Of a stretch of DNA of 11,484 nt, positions 7,701-11,484 are shown piece after piece (the first letter of the stretch is position 1; each line of letters opens with the position of its first letter). Source of the stretch: Sulfurovum sp. (GTDB lineage Bacteria > Campylobacterota > Campylobacteria > Campylobacterales > Sulfurovaceae); contig JAPHUJ010000090.1 of assembly GCA_026193735.1 (NCBI GenBank), positions 1-11,484 of the forward strand, read 5' to 3'. The notes below the pieces were generated by a model, which was not told the DNA's origin, did no database searches, and saw only the letters and a list, made by a program, of their open reading frames with translations. A program made the position numbers and the translations under genes.

Positions 7701-8089
7701 CCAGCTTTATAAGTAGAAAGGTCAACCCATGCAGTCAGACCACATGATGCTTCACAGTTTGAACATGCTGTAGGAACAAGCATATATTCAGTTGCTTTAA
7801 TCCCATCAGGATTATCTTCGCTCTGAACACCATTTCTGCTTGTACCACCTCTTTTCCAATCATCTCCATCTAATTCAGTAAAACTGTTCCACTCTTCAAG
7901 TGGTGGATAGAATGAAAGTGTTTTAGGCGTCGGTGTAAATTTCGTTTCAGCCATTGCCGGCGTATCAGCTACAGTTTTAAATACACCTGCTGCAAGTGTT
8001 GCGCCTGCGACAGAGTAAGCTGTACCTTTAAGGAAACTTCTTCTGCCTTCTAAAAAAGCAGGGTTTTCATTATTCATTGATTTTGTCAT
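4760..8089 (-). CDS. Large Tat-exported molybdopterin oxidoreductase, catalytic subunit (Psr/Soe/Ttr-like, substrate unknown)
   Basis: The 1109-aa product starts with a Tat signal: GRRSFLKG at 15-22, a hydrophobic stretch, and a likely AMA|E cleavage after residue 47. The [4Fe-4S] domain follows (Cys109, Cys112, Cys116, Cys152), then the bis-MGD-binding core (about 168-680) and a C-terminal dinucleotide-binding domain (about 860-985, FRLPYNIHTRS and the block CSHHAGRW). Cys248 in NICSAGARQG lies where the molybdenum ligand is expected, suggesting a cysteine-ligated enzyme of the Psr/Ttr/Arr/Soe/Fdh side rather than the Asp (NarG) or Ser (DmsA) type. The protein is longer than PsrA (about 760) or ArrA (about 850) and closer to TtrA/SoeA sizes, with extra sequence around 680-830. 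AAGGAG 6 nt upstream sets the start; the preceding NrfD-type gene ends 10 nt before. Polysulfide, tetrathionate, sulfite or arsenate are all possible substrates. Confidence 0.93.
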   Translation of the reverse strand: MTKSMNNENPAFLEGRRSFLKGTAYSVAGATLAAGVFKTVADTPAMAETKFTPTPKTLSFYPPLEEWNSFTELDGDDWKRGGTSRNGVQSEDNPDGIKATEYMLVPTACSNCEASCGLTAWVDLSTYKAGGQLAVRKYMGNPLHAGSRGRNCAKGYAAQSQMYDPDRIPFPLKRAPGSKRGEGKWVRTTWDEAMKEIGQKMHDTLKVGDEMSKKSIMYHVGRPNENGFGHRVPHSLGIDGYDSHTNICSAGARQGTIQWTNDDRNSPDWSNAKLIFLQSSHAADAGHYFQQAAGRIADARKKGAKLVVMDPRMSNSAGMADLWVPCWPGTETALYLYLANRILNEKGLNGEDLVNHNFVKNWVNWDHLMKDREYLAYLVEKKYIKSVPAGDTYEEFIEMIAEMYSPYTLDFVAEECRIEKRIVEKLYDMFIDAGARVATYIWRAGPIGHKGGWMIARSAFLPFVLRGAMAGDKGGVGLHHWHVISVNGKGNAATEAGVAPGKVDAWNEIAWPPEYPLSSYEMSHIMPHLLMDDEWRAKWNAKGLNVPEKLAVWIPRMYNPVWINPDGFRWIEALKREDKIEMSFNLSPTWSETNWYCDFILPVGLAGERHDQHSEATQPSRWLSFRNPALRVALEKMGWKPKDPTRATLEAHIKAGLGEVWEEVEFWANIMTHYVDPDGSLGVRKYWASKEDPTRCVTIPEWYQAAFDNLPNLKKAAKASYPDSKYPNYEMMRDRGTWLEEDNIFKPQERPLKKVGENYIAHGHEYHESEVVKDEFGVLTATDAHGKEEAIGIEIDGEFVEGFHTLTKKLDFYCEWFKEWKWPEYAIPIYPTTKEDRVKMTHIVTQVHHDFMQKDNEFALNTVFRLPYNIHTRSVNSKHLMEISQNHNPVWIYTEDAKKLGIKRGDAVKVTITDTVSGLDSGYFIAMAVPTEGTMPGVLACSHHAGRWKLKNAVEIPGFEHKLGIMGVGAPLYEMTMDGKVGTLKPTEGLNEGMQARKDTWQFKEYNKDLDNIWWDGLSGSWQNAVAPSHPDPIAGNHAWHQKVIMELAGKDDKIGDIYVNYENNMKVYQAWRDDLTRPLDSTDTLRRPKHIKRPCVPLSDKAYAVNIK

Positions 8090-8099
8090 ATATATCTCC

Positions 8100-9050
8100 T
8101 TAACTCAACGGAAGCATTTGTGGAATTTTAAGCCATACATCTTTTGCCATGTATAGTCCAACCAATGCTAATATAGCTGCAAATCTAAGCAGCGTTTTGT
8201 TATCATTTTTCATATTGCCCATAGCGATAAAGAACGGGATGATAAATCCTAAAACCATACCAAACCAGAACTCTACATTGTACTCACCGCCTGCATGAAC
8301 ATATGCGAGTGTAGCCTCTGCCTCTGATGATTTGAATGAGAAGAAATACTCACCCATATACATCATAAAAGAAAAGAATGTAGCAATAGAAAGTACTAAA
8401 GCTAAATCTTTTCTAGCTTCCTTGCTCCATGAATCAGATACTAAAATAAGTGCTGCTGAACCAGCCATAAGTGCTGCCCACATCATTTGCATTACTTCTG
8501 CAGGTGCTTGCCATAACTCTCTAGCACTTGATTCTGCCATGATAATAGCAGTATATAGTGTCACCGGAATAGCTAAAAATACTACAAATGGAAAAATCTT
8601 CTCATATACTGCTGAATTTGTTCTACCTAGTGCAGTCAGCTTACATTTTTTATACGGGAAACTTGGGAATGCATCTGCAATACCAATTACTAACATAACA
8701 GTAATAAGTAATAAGAACAATGAAGCCATCCATGCTCCAACTGTAATTGCTGATGTCCAGTGAGGGTGTAAGAAAATATTTACCATTCTATACGGCTGAT
8801 GTAAATCAGTCAATGTAAAAAGTAAGAAAATATTTAAAAATACGAATGATAACACTGGCATGATCCATCTTAAGTTAGGCATATCTTCTTTTTTATGTCT
8901 GTAAATAAGAAATGCTCCCAAAAAGATCACACCCGTACCAATACTTTTTGCCCACATATTAAGTGTAATCATCCAACCCCAGATAATACCTGGAAGTGCG
9001 ACGTCTAATGTTACAACTGCTTGAGTTGCGTGAATTGAACTTTCTACCAT
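8100..9050 (-). CDS. NrfD/PsrC-type membrane quinone-interacting subunit
   Basis: The 316-aa protein is very hydrophobic, with about eight predicted membrane helices (roughly 18-48, 62-82, 103-124, 151-171, 186-206, 215-236, 259-279 and 286-302). Family features include TLTDLHQPYRM at 79-89, HPHWTSAITVGAWM at 95-108 and ARELWQAPAEVMQMMW at 176-191. Members anchor the ferredoxin-type and catalytic subunits to the membrane and exchange electrons with menaquinone or ubiquinone. I choose the ATG at 9050 rather than the in-frame ATG at 9083: the later one has GGAGGT 7 nt upstream and begins 1 nt after the preceding stop, while the earlier would overlap the upstream gene by 32 nt and add a charged extension. 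It lies between the other two subunit genes, which supports a three-subunit complex. Confidence 0.93.
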   Translation of the reverse strand: MVESSIHATQAVVTLDVALPGIIWGWMITLNMWAKSIGTGVIFLGAFLIYRHKKEDMPNLRWIMPVLSFVFLNIFLLFTLTDLHQPYRMVNIFLHPHWTSAITVGAWMASLFLLLITVMLVIGIADAFPSFPYKKCKLTALGRTNSAVYEKIFPFVVFLAIPVTLYTAIIMAESSARELWQAPAEVMQMMWAALMAGSAALILVSDSWSKEARKDLALVLSIATFFSFMMYMGEYFFSFKSSEAEATLAYVHAGGEYNVEFWFGMVLGFIIPFFIAMGNMKNDNKTLLRFAAILALVGLYMAKDVWLKIPQMLPLS

Positions 9051-9051
9051 C

Positions 9052-9810
9052 TTAGTGACCTCCCTCTTCTTCATGTGACTCATGCGCTGTATTATCGAAA
9101 TTTAAAAAACTTTTATTGTCATGTTTTTCATGTCCAACAAATGGTGCAAGGAATCTATCTAAAACTCCATGATTTTTATCACCTACTGCTTCGAGATGTG
9201 TGATATTGTTAAATAAACTATACCCTTCAATTCTTTCATGTGCAAGAGGATTCAAGGATTGGTTACCACCACCTACATAGAAGTGTGTTGGACTAGTATG
9301 CTTCTCTGGTTTACGTACTTGTACACCACCTTGGTGTTCCATGATATACGTTGAGATATGACTATGATCATCATCAAGGTCACCGAAAATATTTGCTTCA
9401 ACAGGACAAGCAACTACACATGCCGGCATCATACCACTCTCGATACGGTGCGCACAATATGTACATTTATCTGCAGTGTTTGTTTCAGGATCCATATAGA
9501 TTGCTCCATAAGGACATGCCATCATACAACCTGCACAACCGATACATCTAGCACTGTCAACGTTTACAATACCATTCTCTAAATAATGTAATGCAGATAC
9601 AGGGCAAATACGCTCACATGGTGCACTCTCACAATGATTACAACGCAATGGTGTAAATGATCTTGAAGTATCTGGGAATGTCCCGATATCAATATATTTT
9701 ACACGTAAACGCCAAGTACTAAGTGGTACTTCATTTTCCACTTTACAAGCAATCTCACAACCTTTACAACCCATACATAGGTTAAGGTCAACTAAGAAAC
9801 CTAATTTCAT
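9052..9810 (-). CDS. Four-cluster ferredoxin-type electron-transfer subunit (PsrB/DmsB-like)
   Basis: The 252-aa protein carries sixteen cysteines in four groups: 12/15/18/22, 57/60/65/69, 89/92/95/99 and 116/119/131/135. These would hold four [4Fe-4S] clusters, as in PsrB, DmsB, TtrB and SoeB, which wire the catalytic subunit to the NrfD-type membrane subunit. It has no signal peptide, as usual for partners carried out with the Tat-exported catalytic subunit. The tail beyond about residue 145 is long and rich in histidine (at least seven after residue 200), ending in HESHEEEGGH; this is unusual. The first gene of the operon, it is preceded by a strong AAGGAGG 4 nt before the ATG. The ribosome binding site of the next gene lies inside its last codons. 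Confidence 0.94.
   Translation of the reverse strand: MKLGFLVDLNLCMGCKGCEIACKVENEVPLSTWRLRVKYIDIGTFPDTSRSFTPLRCNHCESAPCERICPVSALHYLENGIVNVDSARCIGCAGCMMACPYGAIYMDPETNTADKCTYCAHRIESGMMPACVVACPVEANIFGDLDDDHSHISTYIMEHQGGVQVRKPEKHTSPTHFYVGGGNQSLNPLAHERIEGYSLFNNITHLEAVGDKNHGVLDRFLAPFVGHEKHDNKSFLNFDNTAHESHEEEGGH
9058..9063 (-). promoter_or_regulatory. Shine-Dalgarno that decides the NrfD-type subunit start
   Basis: GGAGGT on the minus strand lies inside the end of the upstream gene, 7 nt before the ATG at 9050. It selects that start over the in-frame ATG at 9083. Confidence 0.8.
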
Positions 9811-9833
9811 GCTTCCTCCTTTAATTTAGCTCA

Positions 9834-9852
9834 GCTTATAATAATTATAAGC
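9834..9852 (-). promoter_or_regulatory. Perfect palindrome with TATAAT in front of the respiratory operon
   Basis: The 19-bp sequence GCTTATAAT-A-ATTATAAGC is a perfect inverted repeat with one central base, 23 nt upstream of the first gene of the operon. On the minus strand it includes a TATAAT (9844-9849), so a regulator bound here would cover the -10 region. A second TATAAT-like box lies further upstream near 9895-9903. No good -35 is visible. The 198-bp gap (9811-10008) also holds a 7-bp inverted repeat, TTTGGAT/ATCCAAA, at 9906-9912 and 9929-9935. It is the only gap large enough before this operon to hold its promoter. Confidence 0.5.
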
Positions 9853-9985
9853 ACCCCTTAATCAAATTAGATTTAGGGTAAACGCATAAATTAATATTAT
9901 AAGATTTTGGATTAAAAAATGGTTATTTATCCAAAGAAACTTTAAGTTTTTACTTCGATGTTTCAAAAGGAGAGTTAATACATCA

Positions 9986-10005
9986 ATATATATGAAGATA
10001 TATAT
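9986..10005 (-). terminator. AT-only hairpin just after the kinase stop codon
   Basis: ATATATAT-GAAG-ATATATAT forms an 8-bp stem with a 4-nt loop, 3 nt past the kinase stop. All pairs are A-T and no T run follows, so as a terminator it would be weak. It could instead be simple-sequence AT repeat. Confidence 0.25.
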
Positions 10006-10008
10006 CAG

Positions 10009-11028
10009 TTAAATGTGAAAAGAAAAGGTGGAACCATTCTCTTCTTCACTTTCTATCTCCAGTGTTGTACGGTGTAATGCAAGGATACTCTTTACAATAG
10101 AAAGTCCCAATCCCATAGAATTATCCCAACTATGTGTACCTGAACGATAAAACTTTTTGGTCACTTTTGAAATGTCCGAAGAGGAGATGCCTGCACCTTT
10201 GTCTATTACTGATATTAGACCTGCTTCTATCTTGACTAAAACTTCATCTTTAGAATATTTAAGTGCATTTTCCATCAGATTTTTTAATACGACTTCCAAA
10301 AGTGTGCGGTCTGCTTCGATCAAATAGGTACTCCCCACTATTACGATTTCTCTTTGCTGATATTTCTCTTCCAGAGATGTTTTGACTTCCTGCACTAAGG
10401 CATAAAGATCAAAATGACTGGGATGCAATGTAGCTTCACCACTCTCAAATTTATTCCATAAGACAAGCCTGCTAAGAAGTGATTCAATTTTTATACCGTT
10501 GTTATAGATCTTACTCAGAAATTTTTCTTGCAATGCATCTGGAATATCTTTGTCCTCTTCCAATGTTTGCGCATATCCCATAATAGAAGCAATAGGATTA
10601 CGGAACTCATGGGCAATAGCTGAGATCATATCTCCACGCTGACGATTCTTAAGTTTGAGTTTTGCATTATACCGTTGTTTGATCTCTTCACGTTTTTTGG
10701 CACTGTTGAGTACTTTAATAAGATTCTGATTGATATCTTCAAACTCTTGGGTAAAAAAGTTGGCTTTATAATCTATATTATCTACTTTTTCCAAGTTGCC
10801 CAAATATTTATTGATAATCAGCAGTTCTTTTCGCATACTTTTTGCACCACGGTAGATGGCATAAATAAATATGGAAAACCCCAATAACAAAAAACCTATA
10901 GCAGTCAAAGCAACATCATTTTGGGGGATCAATGCGAACAATATGATAGAAAACACCAAACCTGTAATAACAGCCAGTGTAACCAGTCTAGCCATAATAA
11001 ACTCCGTAAAGATCGGGCGTCTAAACAT
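10009..11028 (-). CDS. Membrane sensor histidine kinase (PhoR-like)
   Basis: The 339-aa protein has two membrane helices (about 12-33 and 40-59) with almost no periplasmic loop between them, then a linker and coiled-coil region, a dimerisation/phosphoacceptor domain with His140 in SAIAHEFRNP, and an ATPase domain: N box at 248-258 (LKNLMENALKY), G1 DKGAG at 276-280, F box around KKFYRSG and G2 MGLGLS at 305-310. It should autophosphorylate on His140 and pass the phosphate to a response regulator. No response regulator lies on either side in the window. The tiny outer loop argues for sensing inside the membrane or cytoplasm, or through a partner. The start has AAGGA 8 nt upstream. It ends 198 bp before the respiratory operon, so a regulatory link is possible but unproven. 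Confidence 0.93.
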   Translation of the reverse strand: MFRRPIFTEFIMARLVTLAVITGLVFSIILFALIPQNDVALTAIGFLLLGFSIFIYAIYRGAKSMRKELLIINKYLGNLEKVDNIDYKANFFTQEFEDINQNLIKVLNSAKKREEIKQRYNAKLKLKNRQRGDMISAIAHEFRNPIASIMGYAQTLEEDKDIPDALQEKFLSKIYNNGIKIESLLSRLVLWNKFESGEATLHPSHFDLYALVQEVKTSLEEKYQQREIVIVGSTYLIEADRTLLEVVLKNLMENALKYSKDEVLVKIEAGLISVIDKGAGISSSDISKVTKKFYRSGTHSWDNSMGLGLSIVKSILALHRTTLEIESEEENGSTFSFHI

Positions 11029-11138
11029 AGGAAAAGTCCTTAATTGTTTTCTTTGATTTCATTCAGCTATCCTAAAAAATTTTCTGAGAGAAAGTAGCCC
11101 ACCACTGTTTCCACAAGCTCTTTTTATATGCTTTACTC

Positions 11139-11484
11139 TTATTTTTTCTTTTTTTCTACATCATTAATAGAAGAAATAAAATCTTCTACATCCAAATAAC
11201 CTATAATTTCTTCTAGAACTGATTTGTTTTGATTCATGAAGAAAATGGTAGGTACACCCTTTACATGTGGTAATACAGACATAGCAGAAGAATCTTCCCT
11301 CATTACTTTTACAGCAACAAACTTTTCAAGTCTTTTCTCTACACTCTCATCTGACAGAGTACGGTGTTTCATTTTTTTACACCATCTACAGTTTTCACCT
11401 TCCACTAAGACCATCACATTTTTATGCTCTTTTTTTGCCAATATAAGTGCTGTATCTATATCTTTTACCCACTCTACAGAAAAA
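11139..11484 (-). CDS. Thioredoxin-fold protein, C-terminal part (starts beyond window edge)
   Basis: The frame has no stop up to the window edge, and the residues before the nearest TTG (11441) still read like the family: WVKDIDTALILAKKE, followed by VMVLVEGENC. The true start therefore lies outside, probably with a signal peptide. The active site is CRWC (11379-11390), and VPTIFF supplies the cis-proline loop. The pattern (WxxDxxxALxxAKKExK, CxWCKKM, a later GVPTxxF) is that of the thioredoxin_7/SoxW-like group, thiol-disulfide proteins usually found in the periplasm. The C-terminus ends in a run of lysines. It lies 110 bp from the histidine kinase; that gap holds only a weak 5-bp hairpin followed by a T run. 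Link to the molybdoenzyme is not shown. Confidence 0.82.
   Translation of the reverse strand, partial: FSVEWVKDIDTALILAKKEHKNVMVLVEGENCRWCKKMKHRTLSDESVEKRLEKFVAVKVMREDSSAMSVLPHVKGVPTIFFMNQNKSVLEEIIGYLDVEDFISSINDVEKKKK

Noticed and set aside
8332..8763. Plus-strand open frame of 143 codons inside the NrfD-type gene
   Set aside because: It is the antisense reading of a membrane protein gene; its composition is explained by the opposite strand.
9051..9083. Earlier in-frame start of the NrfD-type gene
   Set aside because: It would overlap the upstream gene by 32 nt; the ATG at 9050 has a well-spaced GGAGGT.
9853..9870. FNR/CRP-type site (TTGAT half) upstream of the respiratory operon
   Set aside because: Only one half-site is visible; there is no matching ATCAA at the right spacing.
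11439..11441. TTG as the start of the thioredoxin-fold protein
   Set aside because: The frame continues upstream to the window edge with family-like sequence, so the gene is partial.
1..11484. CRISPR arrays, insertion sequences, prophage genes
   Set aside because: No regular repeat-spacer pattern, transposase or phage-like protein was seen on either strand.

Overview
The window is AT-rich, compact and almost entirely coded on the minus strand. It most resembles a chromosome segment of a chemolithotrophic Campylobacterota (Sulfurovum/Sulfurimonas type). This rests on the gene content (molybdopterin respiratory enzyme, TorD chaperone, short malic enzyme), the codon bias and the tight gene packing. 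It is an inference from pattern recognition, not a database match. I see no insertion sequence, CRISPR array, tRNA or rRNA.

Reading in the direction of transcription (right to left), the window opens with the 3' part of a thioredoxin-fold protein (11484-11139). A PhoR-like sensor histidine kinase follows (11028-10009). A 198-bp regulatory gap then leads into a three-gene respiratory operon: a four-cluster ferredoxin-type electron-transfer subunit (9810-9052), an eight-helix NrfD/PsrC-type membrane quinone subunit (9050-8100), and a very large (1109 aa) Tat-exported molybdopterin catalytic subunit (8089-4760). The spacing of 1 and 10 nt and the strong Shine-Dalgarno sites suggest one transcript. 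The gene order is electron-transfer subunit, membrane subunit, catalytic subunit, with the catalytic gene last.

An intergenic stretch of 178 bp (4582-4759) holds a terminator-like palindrome, a compact GC-rich set of hairpins that can close into a three-way junction, and a possible extended -10 promoter. A second operon follows: a TorD/DmsD-type chaperone (4581-3901), an unusual iron-sulfur protein with a zinc-ribbon end and an internal twin-arginine-like motif (3901-2789), and two unrecognised 157-aa proteins (2786-2313 and 2313-1840). After a 61-bp gap with a hairpin and a TATAAT box come a malic enzyme (1778-504) and, 3 nt later, the start of a DUF2868-like membrane protein cut by the window edge (500-1).

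Taken together, the periplasmic catalytic subunit, its ferredoxin partner and the NrfD subunit should form a Psr/Soe/Ttr-like complex exchanging electrons between the quinone pool and a periplasmic substrate, probably a sulfur or other oxyanion compound; the substrate cannot be read from the sequence. TorD, the iron-sulfur accessory protein and possibly the two unknown proteins are best read as maturation or delivery factors for the catalytic subunit. The most interesting unexplained items are the accessory gene set, the structured element between the two operons, and the operator-like palindrome in front of the respiratory operon.
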